DNA of 64,000 bases from Holophagales bacterium (lineage in GTDB: Bacteria; Acidobacteriota; Thermoanaerobaculia; UBA5066). Shown here in pieces: positions 42,396 through 50,315 of this stretch. The notes below the pieces were generated by a model. It was not told the origin of the DNA. It ran no database searches and saw only the letters and a list, made by a program, of their open reading frames with translations. The stretch lies in contig JADKBZ010000022.1 in the NCBI GenBank assembly GCA_016714815.1, positions 1 to 64,000 on the forward strand, read 5' to 3'. The first letter of the stretch is position 1. Every line of letters starts with the position of its first letter. The position numbers and the translations under genes are program-made.

Positions 42396-44267
42396 ATGCC
42401 TCGCTCGCGCCGACTCCTGCTTCTCGCCCTGGCCGCGCTCGCGTTTGGGGCGGCCCTCAGAGGCGCGCTGGCCCTCGTCGAGGCCGCGCTCGAGGGAAAG
42501 GTGCGGGACCGGCTCGTGGCCCAGGCCGCGGAGAGGGGCTTCGTTCTCTCTCTCGAACGGGTCAGCGTCCGTCTCTTCCCCGCGCGGGCGAAGCTCTTCG
42601 GCCTCTCGCTGAAGGGGCGGGGCGCCGCCGTGCAGATCGACCGGGTCGAGGTCCGGGCGAGCCTCTTCGGCGAGGGGGTGCCCGGGAGGTTGCGCCGCAT
42701 CGATCTGGGGGCGCTCTCGGCCGAGCTGCCGGAAGGGGTCTCGCTGCGGGTCGTCCCGAGCGCCTGGGACGTCTCGGCGTCCCGGAGCCGCCTCGAGCTG
42801 ACGAGCCGGGACGGTCCGGGGCGCGTCCTTCTCGAACGCCTCGCCGGCGGGTCCCTTCGCCTCAGCCTCGACCGTCTCGACCTGAAGCACCTCGTCTCTC
42901 TCCGCCGGGACGGCGCCTGGGTCGGCGACCTCGGCGTGGTCTCGGGCGTCTGCGCCCTCTCTCCCGCGCCCTCCGGCGGCGTTACCCTCGAGGCGAATCT
43001 CTTCTCGAGGGCCGCCCGGCTGGCCGCGCCTTCCGAGGACGACGTGCCGGGCTCCTCCCCGCTGGGCGATCCGTTCGACGCGGAAGGTACCGTGACGGCC
43101 ACTCTCTTCCGGGAGGCCAGGTTCCTGGACGTCCCGTGCGTTTCGGGGACGGCCGCGGGCCTGCGCGGCCGGGCCCGCGGAATCGCGGCGTACGCGCCGC
43201 GGGACGCCTGGTTCGACTTCGAGCTCTCGGTTCCCCGCCTCGAGCTCGCTCCGCTCCTGGCGGCCTCGGGACTCGACCTGCGGGCGGGAGGCGAGGAGCT
43301 CGGAAGCGCGCAATTGGATGCGCGCGTGACGGGGCGGATGCTCGACCCGAAGTCGTTCGTCGTCGAGCAGCGGCTCGATTTCCAGCCGCCGGCGCGGCCG
43401 CTGCCGGAGCTCGAGAGCCTCCGCGGACCCTTCCGCCGCGTCCTGACCGGGCGTCACGGAAGGGAGACCGTCGTCGTCGTCGATCCCGCCAGCCCCGACT
43501 TCGTCCCGCTCGACGACGTTCCGCCTCTCTTCGTCCGGGCCCTCCTCACCTCGGAGGACGCGAATTTCTGGGGGCATCCCGGGCTCGACCTCGGCGAGGT
43601 GCCGATCGCGATGTCGATCAACTGGGTTCGCGGGGAAAGGTCGCGGGGCGCCTCGACGATCACGCAGCAGCTCGCCAAGAACCTCTTCCTCACCCGGGAG
43701 CGCAGCTACCGGCGGAAGCTCCAGGAGGCGGCCCTCGCGCTCCTCCTCGAGCCGGCGCTGGGCAAGCGCCGGATCCTCGAGATCTACCTGAACGTCATCG
43801 AGTGGGGGCCCGGCATCCACGGCCTCGGGCCGGCGTCCCGCCACTATTTCGGGAAGAACCCGTCCGAGCTGACGCCGCGGGAGTGCGCCTTCCTCGTGGC
43901 GCTGATCCCGGGGCCGGTCAAGTACCAGTCCTCGTTCGCCAGCGGCGTCCTTTCGCGAGGCTTCTCGAGGCTCGTGAACGGCGTCCTCTACCGGCTCCGC
44001 TCCGTCGACATGCTCACGGACGAGGAGCTCGCCGCCGAGCTCGAGGCCCCGATCCGCCTGCGGTGGACGCCGGCCGACGCGGTGGGGGAGGAAGAGGCCG
44101 GGGCCGAGTCGAACGGGGCGCTCGCGAGCGACGAAGGGCCGCCCGTCGAACCGGACGGCCCGACGGGGCCGCCCGAGGGCAGACCCCTGCCCGCGTCCGC
44201 CGCCGCGGCTCCGCCCCCGGCGCCCGCGCCTTCCCCGGCCGCGGGCGAGCCGAAGCGCCCGGACTGA
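42396..44267 (+). CDS. AsmA-like/GT51 peptidoglycan glycosyltransferase fusion
   Basis: A 623-residue membrane-anchored protein. After an N-terminal helix (RLLLLALAALAFGAALRGAL) comes a region of about 300 residues that resembles AsmA/DUF748-type beta-rich modules (VSVRLFPARAKLFGLSLKG). Then a complete GT51 domain follows: catalytic Glu387 in LLTSEDANFWGHPG, RGASTITQQLAKNLFL, and RILEIYLNVIEWGPGIHGLG. No transpeptidase domain is present. The Pro/Ala-rich tail (about 565-623) is probably disordered. It should polymerise lipid II into glycan strands in the periplasm. The AsmA-like front is not part of ordinary monofunctional transglycosylases. Confidence 0.9.
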   Translation: MPRSRRLLLLALAALAFGAALRGALALVEAALEGKVRDRLVAQAAERGFVLSLERVSVRLFPARAKLFGLSLKGRGAAVQIDRVEVRASLFGEGVPGRLRRIDLGALSAELPEGVSLRVVPSAWDVSASRSRLELTSRDGPGRVLLERLAGGSLRLSLDRLDLKHLVSLRRDGAWVGDLGVVSGVCALSPAPSGGVTLEANLFSRAARLAAPSEDDVPGSSPLGDPFDAEGTVTATLFREARFLDVPCVSGTAAGLRGRARGIAAYAPRDAWFDFELSVPRLELAPLLAASGLDLRAGGEELGSAQLDARVTGRMLDPKSFVVEQRLDFQPPARPLPELESLRGPFRRVLTGRHGRETVVVVDPASPDFVPLDDVPPLFVRALLTSEDANFWGHPGLDLGEVPIAMSINWVRGERSRGASTITQQLAKNLFLTRERSYRRKLQEAALALLLEPALGKRRILEIYLNVIEWGPGIHGLGPASRHYFGKNPSELTPRECAFLVALIPGPVKYQSSFASGVLSRGFSRLVNGVLYRLRSVDMLTDEELAAELEAPIRLRWTPADAVGEEEAGAESNGALASDEGPPVEPDGPTGPPEGRPLPASAAAAPPPAPAPSPAAGEPKRPD

Positions 44268-44280
44268 CGGCCGCGCGGCT

Positions 44281-46437
44281 TCAGGCTTCAGGGTCCGCCG
44301 GCGGCTCCTCTTCCAGCGCTCTCGCGAGGAGCCGTGCGATGTGCTGCACCTCGACGGGGCCCTCCGCCTTGTCGAAGCCCCCGCGGATCTGCATGACGCA
44401 GCCGGGGCAGTCCATCACCGCGGTCCCCGCCTTCGTCTCGCGGATGCTCGCGAGCTTCTTCTGGAGGATCGGCTTGCTGATCTCGGGGAACTTGAGCGAG
44501 TAGGAGCCGCCCATCCCGCAGCAGGTGTCCGACTCCTTCATCTCGACGACGTCGTGTCCCGCCTTCCTGAGGAGCGCGCGGGGCTCCTCGGAGACGTGGA
44601 GGGTCCGCTTCAGGTGGCAGGAGTCGTGGTAGGTCACCGGAGGCAGCTTCTTCGTATCGATCCTCAGCGACCCGTCCCCGACGAGCTTCGTGACGAGGGA
44701 GGAGAAGTCGATCACCTTCGCGGCGAGCGCCTCCGCCTTCGCGATCCACTCGGTCTTCCCCGTGCTCCGGAGGGCTCGCGCGAACTCGTGCTTGAGCGCC
44801 GTCGTGCAGGTGGGGCAGGCCGAGACGACCCAGTCGACGTCCTCGGCGGCGAGCGCCTCGAGGTTGTCGATCGCATTCTGAGCGGCGACCTCGTAGGCGC
44901 CGCTGTAGCGCGCCGGCGCGCCACAGCAGGTCTGCGCCTCGGGGAAGGTCACCTCGACGCCGCCGGCGTTCAGGACCTTCACGACGTCCTCTCCCATTCC
45001 GGGGTAGGCGAAGTCGATGAGGCAGCCGGCGTAGAAGGCGGCCTTCCTCTTCCCCTTCTTCTGCGGGATCGCCTCGAACGTGTCGCGGAAGGGCCTCTCC
45101 GCGATGGCGGGGAGGCTCCGGAAGTCGGCGAGGCCCGAGAGGAAGAACGGCAGGTGCCTCACGAACCCGTCCTTCTCGAACGGCTTCTGCGCGAGGGACG
45201 CCGAGCGGAGGACCGAGTGGAAGAGGCGGCGGTTGTTGACGACCTTGAAGATCGCCTTCTGGACGAACGGCTGCCCCTTGTCCTGCACCTGGCGCCGGCG
45301 CACCTCGACGATCAGCTCGGGGATGTCGATCTTCCCGGGGCAGACGCCGACGCAGTTGCCGCACTGGATGCAGAGCCCCTGGATCTCCTTCGAGCGCTCC
45401 ATCGCTCCGGTCCAGGCCGTCAGGATGGTTCCGATGCCGCCCGTGTAGACGTCCCCGAAGACGTGTCCCCCGACGTGCCGGTAGACGGGGCAGACGTTGA
45501 GGCAGGAGGCGCAGCGGATGCATTGCAGCGCCTCCTTGAAGACGGGGTCGGCCGCCATCTCGCTCCGCCGGTGGTCCATCAGGACGATGTGCAGCTCCTT
45601 CGGCGTCCCGTCGGTGTTCGGCGCGGCGCCGGTGATCATCGAGACGTAGCTCGTCATCAGCTGGCCGGTGGCGCTGCGGGGGAGCGCGGTGAGGATCGGG
45701 ACGACGTCGGCGAAGGCCCCGACGAGCTTCTCGAGGCCGACGAGGGCGACGTGGATCCTCGGGAGCGTCGTGACGAGGCGGGCGTTCCCCTCGTTCGTGA
45801 CGAGGACGAGCGTCCCGGTCTCGGCGACGGCGATGTTGGCCCCCGTGATCCCCATGTCGGCCTCGAGGAACGCGGGGCGCAGCTCCTTCTTCGCCACCTT
45901 CACGAGGCGCGGGATGTCGGTCGAGAGCCGCTCGCCGACCTCCTTGCTGAAGATGTCCGCCACGTCTTCCTTCGTCAGGTGGATCGCGGGCATCACCATG
46001 TGCGAGGGGCGCTGGCCGGCGAGCTGGATGATCCACTCGCCGAGGTCCGTCTCCTTCACGTCGACGCCCGCGTCGGTCAGCGCCTTGTTGAGGTGGACCT
46101 CCTCGGAGGCCATCGACTTCGATTTCACGATCCGCTTCACGCCCCGTTCGCGGGCGAGGTCGACGACGTAGCGCCGCACCTCCTCCGGGCTCTTCAGGAC
46201 GACGACCTTCGCGCCGCGCGCCCCGGCTTCCTTCGTGAAGCGGGCCACGAGCTCGGGGAGGCGCCCCGCGGCGTCTCCCTTCGCCTCGGCGATCCGGGCC
46301 CGGACCGCCTCGAAGTCGATCCCCTGGTAGGCCTTCGCGCGGCTTGTGGGATAGGCCTCGTAGAAACGCCCGAGGGCGCCGGCGAGGCTCGGGTTGCCGA
46401 GCGCCTCGCCGATCTCCTTGCGAAACGTCAGCGTCAT
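44281..46437 (-). CDS. Fused LutB-LutA lactate-oxidation iron-sulfur protein
   Basis: A 718-residue protein. Residues of about 60-290 form an LUD domain (GITGANIAVAETGTLVLVTN). Two 4Fe-4S motifs follow (C306 in CIRCASCLNVCPVYRHVGGH, then CIQCGNCVGVCPGK), as in LutB/LldF. From about residue 480 to the end are two CCG-type domains (AAFYAGCLIDFAYPG, TCCGAPARYS, CHLKRTLH, TCCGMGGSYSLKF), which in other bacteria form the separate subunit LutA. The product should be the core of an L-lactate oxidase complex with LutC. Its ATG overlaps the lutC stop (ATGA). The CCG cysteines appear intact. Confidence 0.9.
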   Translation of the reverse strand: MTLTFRKEIGEALGNPSLAGALGRFYEAYPTSRAKAYQGIDFEAVRARIAEAKGDAAGRLPELVARFTKEAGARGAKVVVLKSPEEVRRYVVDLARERGVKRIVKSKSMASEEVHLNKALTDAGVDVKETDLGEWIIQLAGQRPSHMVMPAIHLTKEDVADIFSKEVGERLSTDIPRLVKVAKKELRPAFLEADMGITGANIAVAETGTLVLVTNEGNARLVTTLPRIHVALVGLEKLVGAFADVVPILTALPRSATGQLMTSYVSMITGAAPNTDGTPKELHIVLMDHRRSEMAADPVFKEALQCIRCASCLNVCPVYRHVGGHVFGDVYTGGIGTILTAWTGAMERSKEIQGLCIQCGNCVGVCPGKIDIPELIVEVRRRQVQDKGQPFVQKAIFKVVNNRRLFHSVLRSASLAQKPFEKDGFVRHLPFFLSGLADFRSLPAIAERPFRDTFEAIPQKKGKRKAAFYAGCLIDFAYPGMGEDVVKVLNAGGVEVTFPEAQTCCGAPARYSGAYEVAAQNAIDNLEALAAEDVDWVVSACPTCTTALKHEFARALRSTGKTEWIAKAEALAAKVIDFSSLVTKLVGDGSLRIDTKKLPPVTYHDSCHLKRTLHVSEEPRALLRKAGHDVVEMKESDTCCGMGGSYSLKFPEISKPILQKKLASIRETKAGTAVMDCPGCVMQIRGGFDKAEGPVEVQHIARLLARALEEEPPADPEA

Positions 46438-47021
46438 GGCGCCACCTCCGCCTTCAGCTCTGCCTTCAACTCCGGGCCCGCTTCGTCTCCGTCGTGGACG
46501 ACGACGACGAGGCGCGACGGCCCGTGGACTCCGATCGTCAGGACCCGCTCGATGTCGGCCGTCCGGCTCGGGCCGGTGACGAACGCGATGTAGGGAACAC
46601 GTCCGGGATCGAGCCTCGGCAGGACGTCGGCGAGGCCCGGGAGGATCCGGCTCGCGGGGAGGAGCGCGACGTGGATCTCGGGCAGGGTCGAGACGAGCCG
46701 GAGGGCCGGATCGGTCGCGTCCTGGACGACGGTCCCCGTGTCGGCGAGCCCCCACTCCATCTCGCTGATGCCGACGCGGCTCGCGGCGGCGGCCTCCCGC
46801 GTGACGTCGAACGTGAGTCCGGGGACCCGGGAGGCCAGACCCGAAGCGTTCGCCCTCGTCACGAGCGGCCCCGCCGCCCAGACGGCCCGCGCCCCGGGGG
46901 TGTCGACGACCCCTTCCCGCCGGAGCAGCTCCTCGACGAAGAGGAGCGTTTCGGCGCTCCCTCCGACGCGGTGGACCTCGGCGCTGACGGCCTCGGCGCG
47001 CGCTCGGAACGTGTCGAACAT
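46434..47021 (-). CDS. lutC: LutC-type LUD-domain protein
   Basis: A 195-residue protein covering the LUD domain. Landmarks are VGISEMEWGLADTGTVVQDA, LRLVSTLPEIHVALLPASRI and FVTGPSRTADIERVLTIGVH, which match LutC/YkgG. It is the third component of the LutABC system that oxidises L-lactate to pyruvate. It is the first gene of a minus-strand operon with the fused LutB-LutA. The start lies about 40 bases from a cluster of CTAGG boxes shared with the divergent kinase gene, so both sides are probably controlled together. Confidence 0.88.
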   Translation of the reverse strand: MFDTFRARAEAVSAEVHRVGGSAETLLFVEELLRREGVVDTPGARAVWAAGPLVTRANASGLASRVPGLTFDVTREAAAASRVGISEMEWGLADTGTVVQDATDPALRLVSTLPEIHVALLPASRILPGLADVLPRLDPGRVPYIAFVTGPSRTADIERVLTIGVHGPSRLVVVVHDGDEAGPELKAELKAEVAP

Positions 47022-47061
47022 CTCGACCTCCCCGGACCCGGGTACATACCCGGCATCCGAC

Positions 47062-47096
47062 CCTAGCTTAGCCGGAACTAGGTATAATTATCTAGG
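47062..47096. promoter_or_regulatory. Divergent lactate promoter with CTAGG boxes
   Basis: In this GC-rich genome the segment is strikingly AT-rich. It contains CCTAG at 47062-47066, CTAGG at 47078-47082 and CTAGG at 47092-47096. A consensus-like -10 box TATAAT lies at 47083-47088 on the plus strand, and GATAAT can be read on the minus strand. CTAGGTATAA at 47078-47087 matches CTAGGTGTAA at 50218-50227 before the lactate permease. It is probably the binding site of the local response regulator. Confidence 0.65.
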
Positions 47097-47102
47097 AAAA
47101 AC

Positions 47103-49490
47103 GTGGATACCTGTCTGTCGGGGCGCTCCGAGGCCCGTAAGGCCCTGTTAGCCTCCTTGCTGGTCTACGCGATGAAGGTCGGCCCGCTGCTACTCGCTTC
47201 GCTTGTCCTCCTCGGTCCGACCGAGACCGCCCTTTCGGCGACGGCGGACGCGGCCTCCGGCAAGAGGGTCCTCGTTCTCCACTCCTACTACAAGGGCTAC
47301 AAGTGGACCGACGACGAGAACCGCGGGATCTCCGCGGCGCTCGAGCCGGCTCTCGGCGTCGAGAACGTCTTCGTCGAATACATGGATACGAAGCGCTTCT
47401 TCGAAGAGCGCTTCGTTTCCCAGCTTCCGGAGGCCTACCGCCGGAAGTACCTCGACCACCGGATCGACCTCATCGTGGCAACCGACGATCGCGCCCTGGA
47501 GTTCCTCGTGGAGCATCGCGACGAGGTCTTTCCGGGAACGCCTGTCGTCTTCTGCGGGGTGAACTACTTCCAGGAAGGAAAGCTGAAGGGCCGGCCGCTG
47601 TTCACCGGCGTGAGCGAGGACGTCGATCTCGGGGCGAGCCTCGATACGGCCCTCGCGCTCCACCCCGGGACGCGTCGGATCTACGTCGTGAACGAGGACA
47701 CGGAGACGGGCCGGGCCGTGAGGACGCGTCTCGCCGAGATCGGTCCGTCCTGGAAGGGCGTTCCGCTCGAGCCGCTCGACGGCCTGCCCATGGAGAAGCT
47801 CCTCGCCCGGCTCCGGTCGCTGCCGGCGTCGAGCCTCGTTTTCTTCACCTTCTACAGCCGGGACGCGGAAGGGAAGGTCTTCGGGTACGACGAGAGCATC
47901 CGCCTCGTCTCCCAGGCTTCGAACGTCCCCGTGTACGGAGCGTGGGACTTCAACCTCGGCTTCGGACTCGTGGGGGGAATGCTGGCGAGCGGTTTCGACC
48001 AGGGGGAAACGGCGGGGAGGATCGCGCTGAGGGTGCTGCGCGGAGAGCGCCCGGCGTCGATTCCGGTCGTGAAGAACCTCCCGGGCCGCTACCTCTTCGA
48101 CCACCTGCAGCTCGTCCGGTGGGGCATTCCGTCGTCCCGTCTCCCGGCCGGGAGCTCCATCGTCAACCTTCCGGAGTCCGCCTACGCGCGCTACCGGAAC
48201 CTGATCCTCATCGGTGCCGGGGCCCTGATCCTCCTGGGAGTCCTGAACGCGTTCCTCGCGCTCAACATCAGCCGCCGAAAGATGGCGGAAGAGGCGCTCC
48301 GGAACCATCAGGAGCACCTGGAAGAGACGATCCGCGTCCGTTCGGCGCAGCTCTCGACGGCCAACGAGGAGCTCCGACGCGACATCGTCGAGCGCGAGCG
48401 GACCGAACGGGCCCTCAGGACCGCGGAGCGGAACCTGAGAAGCATCTTCGAGAACGCGGCGGAGGGGATCTACCAGTCGACCCTGTCCGGGCGGTTCGTC
48501 ACGGTGAACCCCGCCCTGGCCCGGATGGCCGGCTACGACTCTCCGGCCGCGATGGTCGACGCCATCGCCGACATCCGGAAGGACTTCTACGTCGAGCCCG
48601 GCACCCGGGCCCGGTTCGAGGAGTCGCTCGCGTCCGAGGCCGAGGTCCGGGGCTTCGAGTCGCTCGTGAAGCGGAAGGACGGCGAGCTGATCTGGGTCCT
48701 CGAGAACGCGCGGGCGATCCGGGACGAGAAGGGCCGCGTCGACCACTACGAGGGGATCGTCCAGGACGTCAGCGATCGCCGGCGCCTGGCGGAAAAGCTC
48801 GACCGGACCCGGCAGAAGCTCCGGGGCCTGGCGGCCGAGATCACACGGGTCGAGGAGCGGGAACGCCGGACGATCGCGACGCAGCTTCACGACCAGCTCG
48901 GAGCCGTCCTCTCGATGGCGAAGGTGAAGCTCGCCTCCCTCCGGCAGGGGGCCGAGGGGACTCCCATCGCCCCGGCCCTCGAGGAGGTCCACGTCCTCGT
49001 CGGAAACGCCGTCCAGGAGACGCGCTCGCTCACGTGGGAGCTCAGCCCGCCGATCCTCTACCAGCTCGGCCTCCCGGCCGCCCTCGAGTGGCTCGGCGAG
49101 AACGTCGAGCAGCGGCACGGGATCGCGTTCCGTCTGACGAAGGAAGGAGAGGCGCGCGAGCTCGGCGAGGAGCGCCGGTTCCTCGTCTTCTCGGCGGTCC
49201 GCGAGCTCCTGCTGAACGTCGTGAAGCACGCCGACGCCAGCGGGGTCTCCCTCCGGCTCCGCTGGCTCGTGGAGGGGCTGGAGGCGACCCTTCTCGACGA
49301 CGGAAAGGGTTTCGACGTTCCGGGAGCGGCGGCCCTTCCCGACGCCACCCGGAGCTTCGGCCTCTTCAGCATCCAGGAGCGGTTCGACGACCTCGGGGGG
49401 AGCGTATCGATCCGCTCGACGCCCGGAGAGGGAACGTCCGTCACCCTCGTGCTACCTTACGCTGCGGAGGCCGGCAGGCAGGGCGAATGA
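47103..49490 (+). CDS. Membrane sensor histidine kinase of the lactate module
   Basis: A kinase of up to 795 residues. The GTG at 47103 has an AGGA nearby but begins very close to the TATAAT box; the ATG at 47172 is the alternative and would give a cleaner signal peptide. The extracytoplasmic part (about 50-365) resembles ABC-type substrate-binding proteins (VLVLHSYYKGYKWTDDENRG, VVFCGVNYFQEGKLKG). A membrane helix (NLILIGAGALILLGVLNAFL), a coiled coil and a PAS domain (about 445-560) follow. A HisKA_3 domain carries His596 in ATQLHDQLGAVLSM, and an HATPase ends the protein. It probably senses lactate or a related acid. Its stop overlaps the regulator start. Confidence 0.92.
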   Translation: MDTCLSGRSEARKALLASLLVYAMKVGPLLLASLVLLGPTETALSATADAASGKRVLVLHSYYKGYKWTDDENRGISAALEPALGVENVFVEYMDTKRFFEERFVSQLPEAYRRKYLDHRIDLIVATDDRALEFLVEHRDEVFPGTPVVFCGVNYFQEGKLKGRPLFTGVSEDVDLGASLDTALALHPGTRRIYVVNEDTETGRAVRTRLAEIGPSWKGVPLEPLDGLPMEKLLARLRSLPASSLVFFTFYSRDAEGKVFGYDESIRLVSQASNVPVYGAWDFNLGFGLVGGMLASGFDQGETAGRIALRVLRGERPASIPVVKNLPGRYLFDHLQLVRWGIPSSRLPAGSSIVNLPESAYARYRNLILIGAGALILLGVLNAFLALNISRRKMAEEALRNHQEHLEETIRVRSAQLSTANEELRRDIVERERTERALRTAERNLRSIFENAAEGIYQSTLSGRFVTVNPALARMAGYDSPAAMVDAIADIRKDFYVEPGTRARFEESLASEAEVRGFESLVKRKDGELIWVLENARAIRDEKGRVDHYEGIVQDVSDRRRLAEKLDRTRQKLRGLAAEITRVEERERRTIATQLHDQLGAVLSMAKVKLASLRQGAEGTPIAPALEEVHVLVGNAVQETRSLTWELSPPILYQLGLPAALEWLGENVEQRHGIAFRLTKEGEARELGEERRFLVFSAVRELLLNVVKHADASGVSLRLRWLVEGLEATLLDDGKGFDVPGAAALPDATRSFGLFSIQERFDDLGGSVSIRSTPGEGTSVTLVLPYAAEAGRQGE

Positions 49491-50134
49491 GCACGACCAT
49501 CCTCCTGGTGGACGACCATCGGATCGTCCGCGAAGGGCTCCGGACCCTCCTCGGCCAGCAGCCGGATCTGACGGTCGTCGGGGAGGCTTCCGACGGGCGC
49601 GACGCCGTCGCGCAGGCCTGCCTCCTTCGGCCCGACGTCATCGTGATGGACATCGCGATGCCCGAGCTGAACGGCGTCGAGGCGACCCGGCTCATCCTCG
49701 CCCAGCTCCCGGCCGTGCGCATCGTGGCGCTCTCGATGTACGCCGACCGGCGTTTCGTCGCCGAGATCCTCCGGGCGGGCGCGCTCGGCTACGTCCTCAA
49801 GGACGGGGCCTTCGAGGAGCTGGCGCTGGCGATCCGGACGGTCACGGAAGGGAAGACGTACCTGAGCCCGTCCATCGCCGGGCTCGTCGTCGAGGAGCTC
49901 GTCCGGCGGACGGAGACGCCGGGCTCCCCGTCCCTGGGCGGCCTCACTCCCCGGGAGCGGCAGGTCCTCAAGCTCCTGGCCGACGGGATGCGGCCGCGCG
50001 AGATCGCCCAGGAGCTCGCGATCAGCGCGAAGACGGTCGAGGTCCACAAGCAGAACCTCATGAACAAGCTCGAGATCCACACCGCGTCCGAGCTGACCCG
50101 CTTCGCCATCCGGGAGGGGCTCTCCACGCCCTGA
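49487..50134 (+). CDS. NarL/FixJ-type response regulator of the lactate module
   Basis: A 215-residue response regulator. The ATG overlaps the kinase stop by four bases, so the pair is translationally coupled. The receiver has LLVDDHRIVREGLRTLL, the phospho-acceptor Asp55 in VIVMDIAMPELNG, and the Lys in GYVLKDGAFEEL. The output domain is a LuxR-type helix-turn-helix (LTPRERQVLKLLADGMRPRE, then ISAKTVEVHKQNLMNKLEIH). It is placed between two control regions that share CTAGGT(A/G)TAA boxes, so it is the best candidate to bind them and activate lactate genes. Confidence 0.93.
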   Translation: MSTTILLVDDHRIVREGLRTLLGQQPDLTVVGEASDGRDAVAQACLLRPDVIVMDIAMPELNGVEATRLILAQLPAVRIVALSMYADRRFVAEILRAGALGYVLKDGAFEELALAIRTVTEGKTYLSPSIAGLVVEELVRRTETPGSPSLGGLTPRERQVLKLLADGMRPREIAQELAISAKTVEVHKQNLMNKLEIHTASELTRFAIREGLSTP

Positions 50135-50217
50135 CGGAAGGGGAGGCGCCGGTTTCTCGGCGGCCGCTCCGGCAGCCCTTGAGAGAACCCCCTGATGCCT
50201 GTGCCTTGGTCCCGTTT

Positions 50218-50264
50218 CTAGGTGTAAATACTAATAAAATGATTCAAATTCATCATTGCACCTA
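50218..50264 (+). promoter_or_regulatory. AT-rich control region before the lactate permease
   Basis: CTAGGTGTAA at 50218-50227 faces TTGCACCTA at 50256-50264, a 9-bp inverted pair with one mismatch and 28 bases between. The interior is AT-rich, with TAAAAT at 50235-50240 as a possible -10 box. The first box matches the one before the divergent lut/kinase genes. This fits a dimer-binding site for the response regulator just upstream. No strong -35 box is evident, as expected for an activated promoter. Confidence 0.62.
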
Positions 50265-50315
50265 AGTGTATCGCTCCTCATCCTTAGGCCCATCTCGCCA
50301 GGACGAGGAGGAACG

